NCBI RefSeq assembly: GCF_042652925.1
Contig: NZ_JBHSHC010000096.1
Coordinates: forward strand, 124,001 to 188,000
Reading direction: 5' to 3'
From: Effusibacillus consociatus
Lineage (GTDB): Bacteria > Bacillota > Bacilli > Tumebacillales > Effusibacillaceae
Length of the DNA stretch: 64,000 bases
Every line of letters starts with the position of its first letter. The first letter of the stretch is position 1. The position numbers were made by a program, and so were the translations under genes. This document shows positions 34,291-41,178 of the stretch, in pieces. The notes beneath the pieces were generated by a model. It saw nothing but the letters and a program-made list of their open reading frames with translations, had not been told where the DNA came from and did not search any database.

Positions 34291-35454
34291 ATGTTGGTCA
34301 GTCTCGACTGGCTCAAGCGCCATGCCAGAGATTTTGATTTTGTGCTGCTTTTTGTTTTGGTTGCCATTTCCGTTATAAGTTTCCTTGCGGTATACTCTTC
34401 AACCATCACACGTCCGGGGTTGGGAGACTACTACCAGAAGCAAATCATCTGGCAGACCTTGGGTTTTGCCGTTTTTTTCGGTCTGGTACTGACTGATTTT
34501 CGCATGTTTACCAATACCAGGCTGTTGATGATCGGTTATGGAATTACCATGCTGCTGCTTGTGATCGTGCTGTTTATGCCGGAAATTAACGGACAGAAAA
34601 GTTGGATTCCGTTTCCGGGATTCCAATTGCAGCCCTCCGAATTGGGAAAACTGTTTTCCATTTTGGGGATGTCTGCTTATATGGCAAAGGTGAAAGATAA
34701 GGAAGAAGAGTTCCGGCTGAAGCATTTTTGGAGAGTGTCGGCCATCTGGTTCGCCCCGCTGTTTCTTATCATGCTGGAGCCCGATCTGGGCCAGGGAATG
34801 GTCATGGTCGGATTGTTCAGTGCAATGATGGTACTGTTCTTGAAACGGAAGCTGCTCATTTGGTTCGGGAGCTTGGCCGGTATATTTGTTGTTCTGTATT
34901 TCGTGGCGATCTACGCTTTTCCGCAAACGTATCTAAAAGTGGTGGATTTGCTGCCGCTTAAGGAATACCAAAAGGCTCGCTTTCAAGTTGTAATTGATCC
35001 GGAAAAAGCCGGTGAATGGGGATACCAGGTGCATCAGGCGATCATAGCGATCGGAAACGGAGGTCTGCCGGGACGAGGTTTAACCGGTGGATCCCAAACA
35101 CAGGGGGCATTCGTTCCCGAACAGCAAACCGATATGATATTCTCCGCAATCGGAGAGGACTTTGGGTTTATTGGAACCTCCCTGTTGATTATCCTTTTCT
35201 TTATAATGCTGCAGCGGATGGTCAAGATTGCAACCTCCACGCCTGACGCGTTTGGTACGTTTTTTATAACTGGCGCGATTGGGATGTTTGGATTCCAGAT
35301 CTTTGAAAACATTGGGATGAACCTTGCGGTGATGCCCGCCACAGGCATTACGCTCCCATTCGTTTCCTATGGAGGTACGTCCTTGTTGACCAACTTTATT
35401 ATTATGGGGATTGTACAGTCGGTTGCGATTCGACGGCGGAAGCTGCGGTTCTAA
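34291..35454 (+). CDS. rodA: SEDS-family rod shape protein RodA
   Basis: 387 residues with about ten helices. SEDS features: INGQKSWIPFPGFQLQPSEL, LEPDLGQGMVM, NGGLPGRGLTGGSQTQGAFV, PEQQTDMIFSAIGEDFGF, and GITLPFVSYGGTSLL. The FVPEQQTD-type motif and Q-P-S-E-L fit RodA rather than FtsW. It polymerises glycan strands in the elongasome. The start could be ATG at 34291 or GTG at 34285; GCGGGTGGAG is close to both, so it is uncertain by a few codons. Confidence 0.85.
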   Translation: MLVSLDWLKRHARDFDFVLLFVLVAISVISFLAVYSSTITRPGLGDYYQKQIIWQTLGFAVFFGLVLTDFRMFTNTRLLMIGYGITMLLLVIVLFMPEINGQKSWIPFPGFQLQPSELGKLFSILGMSAYMAKVKDKEEEFRLKHFWRVSAIWFAPLFLIMLEPDLGQGMVMVGLFSAMMVLFLKRKLLIWFGSLAGIFVVLYFVAIYAFPQTYLKVVDLLPLKEYQKARFQVVIDPEKAGEWGYQVHQAIIAIGNGGLPGRGLTGGSQTQGAFVPEQQTDMIFSAIGEDFGFIGTSLLIILFFIMLQRMVKIATSTPDAFGTFFITGAIGMFGFQIFENIGMNLAVMPATGITLPFVSYGGTSLLTNFIIMGIVQSVAIRRRKLRF

Positions 35455-35537
35455 AGTTTTGGGGGCCGTTTATAGATTCACAGCCATTTGGGAATCCTAT
35501 CCTCATGTTGGAGATTCAGACAGGAGGAGGAAAAGCA

Positions 35538-35720
35538 TTGGACAGGCAGACTCCCGAAATACCGCAGGTCGACCTGCCGGATGAAGTTACCCAGGTCGAT
35601 ATGCCGGAGATAGGGGAAACTACCCCTCATCCGCAAACACCGGATCCACAAGCTGTCACCTTCACCGAGTCTTCCGAGGCTGCGGAAAGAAAAATATCAA
35701 AAATTGGATTTGCACCTTGA
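35538..35720 (+). CDS. Small Pro/Glu/Thr-rich hypothetical protein
   Basis: 60 residues, low complexity (TPEIPQVDLPDEVTQVDMPE). The TTG at 35538 has AGGAGGAGG at seven bases, much better than the ATG at 35505. A terminator starts at its stop codon. No family recognised. Confidence 0.5.
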   Translation: MDRQTPEIPQVDLPDEVTQVDMPEIGETTPHPQTPDPQAVTFTESSEAAERKISKIGFAP

Positions 35721-35753
35721 ACAAGCGGGGTTAAATATCCGCTTGTTTTTTTT
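35720..35753 (+). terminator. Intrinsic terminator
   Basis: Stem AACAAGCGG with CCGCTTGTT and a T8 tail. Confidence 0.85.
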
Positions 35754-35812
35754 GTCGAATCGATTTATGATTTTTTTATTTGCAAGGGTTTTTAAGGAAG
35801 GGTGGTCTCCTC

Positions 35813-36982
35813 ATGATTTTGCAACCGGCAGATCGGATGCGGCGGCTTCCGGAACAATTTTTCTCGGCGCTTGTGCGAAAAGCGAATTCCTATATAGCAA
35901 AAGGGTACGATGTTATCAATTTGGGACAGGGCAACCCGGATTTACCGACACCTCAACATATTGTCGAGTCGATGCGGGAAGCGGTTCTTGATCCGCTCAC
36001 TCATCGCTATTCTCCGTTCTCGGGCCTCCCGGAACTGAAGGAAGCAATCGCAGACTGGTATAAGGCGGAGTATAATGTGGATCTGGATCCGGCTTCGGAA
36101 GTGGCCATTCTGTTCGGAGGAAAAGTCGGACTGGTCGAAATCAGCCAATGTCTCTTAAATAAAGGCGATGTGTGCCTGGTGCCCGACCCGGGATATCCCG
36201 ACTACTGGTCGGGTGTTGCCATGAGCGGGGCCGAAATGGTGATGATGCCGCTTTTGCGGGAAAACGGGTTTCTGCCGGATTATTCTTTGTTGTCCCAGGA
36301 AACGCTGCAGCGGGCAAAGCTGATGTTCCTAAATTACCCGAACAACCCGACTGCCGCTACGGCAAGCGAATCATTTTTCCGGGATACGGTCGAATTTGCT
36401 GCAAAAAACGGGATTGTGGCAGCGCATGATTTTGCATATGGTGCGATCGGTTTTGACGGACAAAAGCCGGTATCATTCCTGCAAGTGCCCGGTGCCAAAG
36501 AGGTCGGGGTAGAGTTCTATACCATGTCCAAAACCTATAATATGGCGGGCTGGCGGGTTGGATTCGCGCTCGGAAACAAAGATGTGATATCATTGATTAA
36601 TTTAATTCAAGACCATTATTATGTAAGCCTCTTCCCGGCGATCCAGCGGGCGTCGATCACCGCCTTGAGATCTTCGCAGGATTGCGTTAGACAACTTGTG
36701 TCGACCTATGAAAGCCGCCGCGATGTGTTTGTGGGAGGCTTACGGCAACTTGGCTGGGATTGCCCGGCGCCAAAGGGCTCCTTCTTCACATGGGTACCGA
36801 TTCCGAACGGCATGGGGGCTGTTGAATTCGCAGACTATGTACTGGATCAAGCCCATGTTGTAATGGCTCCCGGAATTGGATTTGGAAAAAGCGGAGAAGG
36901 GTACGTGCGAGTTGGTCTTTTAGCACCGGAAGAACGATTGCGGGAAGCGGTCGAACGGCTGAAACAAATAAAAGTCTATTGA
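35813..36982 (+). CDS. Class I/II pyridoxal-phosphate aminotransferase, probable methionine-salvage transaminase
   Basis: 389 residues, fold type I. Substrate-side NLGQGNPDLPTP, FLNYPNNPTAAT, and the Schiff-base Lys in TMSKTYNMAGWRVGF. It resembles MtnE/aspartate-type aminotransferases. Immediately upstream of the S-box and mtn genes, so it probably makes methionine from 2-keto-4-methylthiobutyrate, but it lies before the riboswitch and so is not controlled by it. The ATG at 35813 follows AAGGGTGG. Confidence 0.82.
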   Translation: MILQPADRMRRLPEQFFSALVRKANSYIAKGYDVINLGQGNPDLPTPQHIVESMREAVLDPLTHRYSPFSGLPELKEAIADWYKAEYNVDLDPASEVAILFGGKVGLVEISQCLLNKGDVCLVPDPGYPDYWSGVAMSGAEMVMMPLLRENGFLPDYSLLSQETLQRAKLMFLNYPNNPTAATASESFFRDTVEFAAKNGIVAAHDFAYGAIGFDGQKPVSFLQVPGAKEVGVEFYTMSKTYNMAGWRVGFALGNKDVISLINLIQDHYYVSLFPAIQRASITALRSSQDCVRQLVSTYESRRDVFVGGLRQLGWDCPAPKGSFFTWVPIPNGMGAVEFADYVLDQAHVVMAPGIGFGKSGEGYVRVGLLAPEERLREAVERLKQIKVY

Positions 36983-37050
36983 CATCTTGAATTACCTGTC
37001 GTATGATTTCTCTAGTTTAAAATTAACTGAAATTTTCACAACAAATGTGA

Positions 37051-37197
37051 CTCTTATCCAGAGCAGGCTGAGGGACTGGCCCGATGATGCCCGGCAACCG
37101 GATACATCCGTGATGGAACGCTTTCCTGTTCTATTCGCAACTTGATGTATCAATGGTGCTAACTCCTGCAGAATCATGGATTCTGAGAGATGAGAGG
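37051..37197 (+). ncRNA. S-box (SAM-I) riboswitch
   Basis: Canonical S-box: CTCTTATCCAGAGCAGGC, then GAGGGACTGGCCCGATGA, then GCCCGGCAACCG, a variable P3/P4 region, GGTGCTAACTCCTGCAG, and the closing GAGAGATGAGAG. P1 pairs CTCTTATC with GATGAGAG. It senses S-adenosylmethionine and controls the mtnW-mtnX-mtnB-mtnD genes downstream. Confidence 0.97.
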
Positions 37198-37216
37198 CGA
37201 GGAATTGTTCTCGAGT

Positions 37217-37257
37217 ACGCCTCTTTTTCTTAAAGGAAAAGAGGCGTTTGTGTTTTA
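37217..37257 (+). terminator. S-box transcription terminator
   Basis: Stem ACGCCTCTTTT with AAAAGAGGCGT and a T-rich tail. The 3' side of P1 (AGAGGCG) can instead pair with CGCCTCT, giving the antiterminator; SAM binding should therefore switch transcription off. Confidence 0.9.
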
Positions 37258-37272
37258 AAGGGGGTAGCAATT

Positions 37273-38502
37273 TTGAGTAACCTGCAACTAGAAGATTATA
37301 TTGTTGCCACGTATCTGGTTCATGGACGCGGGGGCGATTTTCATAAAAAAGCCCAAGGTATAGCAGTGGGACTGACGGTTGGCTCCTGGACCGATTTGCC
37401 CGCAGAACGGCAGGAGCGGATGAAGAAGCACCTGGGGCATGTAGTTTCAGTACAAGAATTGGGTTCCGATGAACAGGGGACTGTCAAAGCGCTGCTTAAA
37501 ATTGCCTATCCGACAATCAATTTCACACCGGATCTTCCTGCGGTTCTTACTTCCGTTTTCGGAAAGCTGTCGATGGACGGGGCGATCAAATTAATCGATT
37601 TGGATTTTCCGGCAGAGTTCACGAAGAACTTCCCGGGGCCGAAGTTTGGCATTGAAGGGGTTCGGAATCGGTTGGGAGTACAGAACCGTCCGCTCCTGAT
37701 GTCGATTTTCAAATCGTGCATCGGATACGACACGGACACATTGGCCGAACTGTTTTACCAGCAGGCACTGGGCGGAGTCGATCTGGTGAAGGATGATGAA
37801 ATTTTCTTTGATGATACGTATGCTCCGTTTGAAAAGCGGATTGAAGCGTGCTTGAAAGCGGCTGATCGTGCCTCGGCAGAAACAGGAAAAAAGGTGCTCT
37901 ATGCGGCGAACCTGACGGCACCGGTAACGGAAATTGTCGATAAGGCGAAGCGGGCGGTTCAAGCGGGCGCAAATGCTCTCCTGTTGAACGTTCTGGCATA
38001 CGGTTACGATGTCCTGCACCGACTGGCGGCAGATCCGGAAGTAAATGTTCCGATCATGGCCCATCCGGCGTTGGCGGGAGCTCTCTATCCGTCTCCTCAA
38101 TATGGGATCAGTGCACCGGTTGTATTGGGAAAATTGATGCGGCTTGCCGGTGCCGATTTGGTCCTGTATCCGTCCCCGTATGGATCGGTAGCCATGGAAC
38201 GTGCGGAAACTCTTGCGATCGCAGAGGAACTCAGAAAGCCGAAGGAAGTACTCAAACCGGCGTTCCCGGTTCCGTCTGCCGGTATTCATCCGGGATTGGT
38301 TCCACAACTTTACAATGATCTGGGGAATGACCAGGTGATCAATGCGGGCGGCGGCATTCATGGCCATCCGGGAGGATCTGCTGCTGGCGGTCGGGCTTTT
38401 GTCGCGGCGATCGATGCGGTGATTCAGGGACGAACTCTCGAGGATGCAGCCAAAGACAGTGCAGAATTGGCGAAAGCACTTGAACTTTGGGGAGGCAAAT
38501 GA
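37273..38502 (+). CDS. mtnW: 2,3-diketo-5-methylthiopentyl-1-phosphate enolase (RuBisCO-like) MtnW
   Basis: 409 residues, RuBisCO-like protein of the YkrW group. The Lys of GGVDLVKDDEIFFD (about 174) is the carbamylated metal ligand; GGGIHGHPGGSAAG resembles the phosphate-binding loop. It enolises the diketone intermediate of methionine salvage. The start is TTG at 37273 with GGGGGTAGC upstream, just after the S-box terminator. Confidence 0.95.
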   Translation: MSNLQLEDYIVATYLVHGRGGDFHKKAQGIAVGLTVGSWTDLPAERQERMKKHLGHVVSVQELGSDEQGTVKALLKIAYPTINFTPDLPAVLTSVFGKLSMDGAIKLIDLDFPAEFTKNFPGPKFGIEGVRNRLGVQNRPLLMSIFKSCIGYDTDTLAELFYQQALGGVDLVKDDEIFFDDTYAPFEKRIEACLKAADRASAETGKKVLYAANLTAPVTEIVDKAKRAVQAGANALLLNVLAYGYDVLHRLAADPEVNVPIMAHPALAGALYPSPQYGISAPVVLGKLMRLAGADLVLYPSPYGSVAMERAETLAIAEELRKPKEVLKPAFPVPSAGIHPGLVPQLYNDLGNDQVINAGGGIHGHPGGSAAGGRAFVAAIDAVIQGRTLEDAAKDSAELAKALELWGGK

Positions 38503-39176
38503 TCGTGGCGAAGCCGATTGTGATTTTCTGCGATTTTGACGGGACCATTACCGAGCGCGACATGATCATGACTCTGATGGAGAAGTTTGCACCTGAAGGA
38601 TGGGAAACGATTAAGGATGACATTCTGTCGCAGCGAATTCCTGTGCAGGAAGGAGTCGGGAAACTGTTCTCTCTGATTCCGTCGGCCAAGCGCGAAGAGC
38701 TTGTGAAGTATGCGGAAGACGCAGTCAAAATTCGCGCAGGCTTTTCCGAATTTGTAACTTATTGCAGGGAGAATGGGATTCAGTTTCTTGTTACGAGCGG
38801 GGGAATCGACTTTTTTGTCGGGCCGATCCTGGCTCCTTATGGGGACATCAACAAGATTTACTGCAACGGTTCTGACTTCTCAGGCGAGACGATCCGAATT
38901 CTATGGCCGCATGGTTGTGATGAGCGATGCGACGGGGGCTGTGGAATGTGCAAGCCGTCGATTCTCAGGCACTATCCGGCGGATCAATATACAAGAGTTG
39001 TAATCGGTGACAGCATCACCGATCTCAAAGCATCGCGACTGGCCGACGTGGTGTTGGCAAGATCCCTGCTGCTTGAGAAATGCAGGGAAGAAGGGCTGCC
39101 GCACGAAGCGTTTCAAGATTTTTATGATGTGATGGATTCTATCAAACGATTGCAAACAAAGGGGGTGTCCGTATGA
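38499..39176 (+). CDS. mtnX: 2-hydroxy-3-keto-5-methylthiopentenyl-1-phosphate phosphatase MtnX
   Basis: 225 residues, HAD superfamily. DFDGTITERD is the nucleophile motif; TSGGIDF is motif II and IGDSITDLKA motif IV. It removes phosphate before the dioxygenase step. The ATG at 38499 overlaps the mtnW stop; a GTG at 38505 has better spacing to GGGGAGG and is also possible. Confidence 0.93.
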   Translation: MIVAKPIVIFCDFDGTITERDMIMTLMEKFAPEGWETIKDDILSQRIPVQEGVGKLFSLIPSAKREELVKYAEDAVKIRAGFSEFVTYCRENGIQFLVTSGGIDFFVGPILAPYGDINKIYCNGSDFSGETIRILWPHGCDERCDGGCGMCKPSILRHYPADQYTRVVIGDSITDLKASRLADVVLARSLLLEKCREEGLPHEAFQDFYDVMDSIKRLQTKGVSV

Positions 39177-39853
39177 GCCAATACACTTTTTTTCAGGAAG
39201 ACCGGATTCGCATCGCACAGGAATTAAAGGAGATTGCAGACAACTTCACTCAGAAGGGGTGGCTGCCTGCAACGGCGGGGAACCTGTCGATCAAGTTGAG
39301 CGATGAACCGTTGGTGTTTGGAGTGACTGCAAGCGGCAAGGATAAAGAGAATCTGCAGCTGGAGGATATTCTGGCGGTTGATAAAGACTGCAAACCGATT
39401 GAACCGACCCGTTTGCGTCCATCCGCTGAAACGATTATTCATTCGAGAATCTACCAAGAGACGGATGCGGGTTCTGTCCTGCACGTTCACACGGTGTATA
39501 ACAACTTGTTATCTGAACTGTATTTCCGCGAGGGGAAAGTTACGCTGTCGCATATGGAATTGATTAAAGGGCTGGATATCTGGGAGGAAGGCGCCAGTAT
39601 CGAAGTACCGGTAATCGAAAACTATGCGGACATCCCAAAATTGGCGGAGGAGATCGGCGGACGGCTGGATCCTCGGGTGCCAGGTGTGCTGATCCGAAAA
39701 CACGGAATCTACGCTTGGGGGAGAACACCTTTTGAAGCCAAGCGGCATGTTGAAGCGCTTGAGTTTATGTTCCATTATCAATTCATGTGGCTGTCGATTC
39801 AAAAAAGCGGTGTTTTGCCGCAGAGTACGCCTGCAGCATCGGCGGCAATTTAG
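39173..39853 (+). CDS. mtnB: Methylthioribulose-1-phosphate dehydratase MtnB
   Basis: 226 residues, class II aldolase fold. Zinc ligands in LHVHTVYNN, and later RKHGIYAWG, with the TAGNLSIKL and TASGKDKENL phosphate-binding segments. The ATG at 39173 overlaps the mtnX stop by four bases (ATGA). Confidence 0.95.
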   Translation: MSQYTFFQEDRIRIAQELKEIADNFTQKGWLPATAGNLSIKLSDEPLVFGVTASGKDKENLQLEDILAVDKDCKPIEPTRLRPSAETIIHSRIYQETDAGSVLHVHTVYNNLLSELYFREGKVTLSHMELIKGLDIWEEGASIEVPVIENYADIPKLAEEIGGRLDPRVPGVLIRKHGIYAWGRTPFEAKRHVEALEFMFHYQFMWLSIQKSGVLPQSTPAASAAI

Positions 39854-39867
39854 AGGAGGAGAAGCAA

Positions 39868-40398
39868 ATGGCACAAATCCGTTTTCATGTGACCAATGAG
39901 CGAATTGAAAATCCGGAAGAAGTGGCGAAATATCTGGAAACTCAAGGTGTAATTTACGAGCGGTGGGATATTTCCCGTCTGCAAGGAAACTTAAAGGAAG
40001 AGTATGCATTAAGCGATGAGCAAAAGCAGGAGATTCTCAACCTGTTCAAGCCGGAAATCGATGCTCTTTCCGCAAAAAGGGGCTATAAGTCAGCCGACAT
40101 CGTGGTGCTCTCGGATAAGACCCCGAATTTGGACCAACTGCTTGATATGTTCAAAAAGGAGCATCATCACAGTGAGGACGAAGTCCGCTTCATCGTAGAC
40201 GGACACGGAATCTTCGCCCTCAAAGGTCCGAAGGACGGCGTGTACTTCGACGTGGAACTGGAAGCGGGCGACCTGATCTCCGTTCCGAACGGCACACGCC
40301 ACTGGTTTACATTAATGGAAGACCGCAAGGTGAAAGCGATCCGTATATTTGAATCTACTGAAGGCTGGGCTGCCATTTACGATCAGCCGGGGTATTGA
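39868..40398 (+). CDS. mtnD: Acireductone dioxygenase MtnD
   Basis: 176 residues, cupin fold. Metal ligands His/His/Glu in HHHSEDEVRF (about 99-105) and His of TRHWF. Iron gives methionine salvage, nickel an off-pathway reaction. The ATG at 39868 follows AGGAGGAG. Last gene of the unit; mtnK and mtnA are not in the window. Confidence 0.95.
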   Translation: MAQIRFHVTNERIENPEEVAKYLETQGVIYERWDISRLQGNLKEEYALSDEQKQEILNLFKPEIDALSAKRGYKSADIVVLSDKTPNLDQLLDMFKKEHHHSEDEVRFIVDGHGIFALKGPKDGVYFDVELEAGDLISVPNGTRHWFTLMEDRKVKAIRIFESTEGWAAIYDQPGY

Positions 40399-40447
40399 TA
40401 GGCGGACACCACCCGAGTCTTTATGGAGGAACATAAGTTTCGACAAA

Positions 40448-40474
40448 ATTCTTCCAATTCTTCCAATTCTTCAA
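40448..40474 (+). repeat. Three tandem copies of a 9-base repeat
   Basis: ATTCTTCCA, ATTCTTCCA and ATTCTTCAA in direct succession just before the dyad. Confidence 0.8.
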
Positions 40475-40489
40475 ATAACGTTTACCTTG

Positions 40490-40509
40490 TTGTTACGTGG
40501 TTGTAACAA
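40490..40509 (+). promoter_or_regulatory. Perfect 7-bp dyad, possible operator
   Basis: TTGTTAC, a 6-base spacer GTGGTT, and GTAACAA, directly upstream of a TATACT -10 box at 40518-40523. A regulator site is inference. Confidence 0.4.
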
Positions 40510-40575
40510 TCCCTCTTTATACTAGTCTTTGGAAAGGCTGAATATGAAACTTGACCAGGGAGGTTATGTTGAAAC

Positions 40576-40689
40576 ATGTATTATTCCCATGACAAAAACA
40601 CTAACGAATGGGTTGTAAAAAGTGGGGAAATTGTGATAGCCATATTTGAGACAGAAATTCAATGCCTCGAATTTATGTATACATTGTAA
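40576..40689 (+). CDS. Small hypothetical protein, 37 residues
   Basis: Starts MYYSHDKNTNEWVVKSGEIV and continues IAIFETEIQCLEFMYTL. The short, mixed pattern around DKNTNEWVVKSG resembles the DUF2188-like small domain, but that is weak. GGGAGG is 12 bases upstream of the ATG, longer than ideal. A terminator follows two bases after the stop, which supports a real gene. Confidence 0.55.
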   Translation: MYYSHDKNTNEWVVKSGEIVIAIFETEIQCLEFMYTL

Positions 40690-40690
40690 G

Positions 40691-40711
40691 ACGCCAATCC
40701 GGCGTTTTTTT
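40691..40711 (+). terminator. Intrinsic terminator
   Basis: Stem ACGCC with GGCGT, 5-base loop, T6 tail, after the 37-residue gene. Confidence 0.75.
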
Positions 40712-40725
40712 ATTTTTGGAGTCAA

Positions 40726-40750
40726 AAGAAAACCTCACTTAAAGGTGAGG
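40726..40750 (-). terminator. Intrinsic terminator on the minus strand
   Basis: On the minus strand CCTCACC pairs with GTGAGG and the tail is TTTTCTTTT. It ends the 42-residue gene at 40772-40900. Confidence 0.75.
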
Positions 40751-40771
40751 ATATTGTCAAATGGAGGGTAA

Positions 40772-40900
40772 TTACTTTTTGGGGTTTTGATTTTGGTTCG
40801 TGTTTTGATTTTGCTGTTGGGGGGGAGTAAGTATGGAAGGGGGAGTTGTTAGTACCTTCCAAAGTTCCTTTAATAAATCTTTCATTTTTGGATCTGACAT
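40772..40900 (-). CDS. Small Gln/Asn-rich hypothetical protein, 42 residues
   Basis: MSDPKMKDLLKELWKVLTTP, then PSILTPP, then QQQNQNTNQNQNPKK. AGGAAGTGA lies at good spacing before the ATG, and a terminator follows. The amphipathic N-terminus and polar tail suggest a small soluble or interaction peptide. Convergent with the 37-residue gene. Not recognised. Confidence 0.55.
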   Translation of the reverse strand: MSDPKMKDLLKELWKVLTTPPSILTPPQQQNQNTNQNQNPKK

Positions 40901-41068
40901 TGCATCACTTCCTATTATTCATCGGTTGTTTTTACTTATAATGTATGAGGAGATGAGATGGAAGGAGTGGACGAATAGACAACCCATTGAAAGTCGCAGA
41001 GAAGAATCATAGAACGACAGGTGAATAAACTTGGGACGAATTCATCGAAATAGCAGTCAATTTCTTAG
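40901..41068. other. Intergenic region before the molybdopterin oxidoreductase
   Basis: AT-rich. A 23-codon frame from 40943 (MYEEMRWKEWTNRQP) has a partial ribosome site but I do not call it. The promoter of the oxidoreductase starts at 41069. Confidence 0.4.
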
Positions 41069-41097
41069 TTGAAAGAATATTCTAAAAGGAGTATAGT
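41069..41097 (+). promoter_or_regulatory. Sigma-A-like promoter of the molybdopterin oxidoreductase
   Basis: TTGAAA at 41069-41074 and TATAGT at 41092-41097 with exactly 17 bases between. Confidence 0.7.
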
Positions 41098-41110
41098 AGA
41101 AGGAAGAAAT

Positions 41111-41133
41111 ACCGACCGGTTAGTACAGTCGGT
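41111..41133 (+). promoter_or_regulatory. Dyad just downstream of the promoter, TetR-type operator candidate
   Basis: ACCGAC and GTCGGT separated by 11 bases, starting about seven bases after the expected transcription start. TetR-family operators often have this ACCGAC/GTCGGT form, but no cognate regulator lies nearby. Confidence 0.45.
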
Positions 41134-41178
41134 CGATCTCATTTTCGGTGTACCTTGTTAAAAGGCAGGAGGGAAGTT

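Larger units (their letters stand above)
40399..40575. other. Intergenic region after mtnD
   Basis: It holds three tandem copies of a 9-base unit (ATTCTTCCA-type) at 40448-40474 and a dyad TTGTTAC-GTGGTT-GTAACAA at 40490-40509, followed by a TATACT -10-like box at 40518. These probably mark the promoter of the small gene at 40576. Confidence 0.5.

Noticed and set aside
36992..37270. 92-codon minus-strand frame
   Set aside because: It is the complement of the S-box riboswitch and its terminator.
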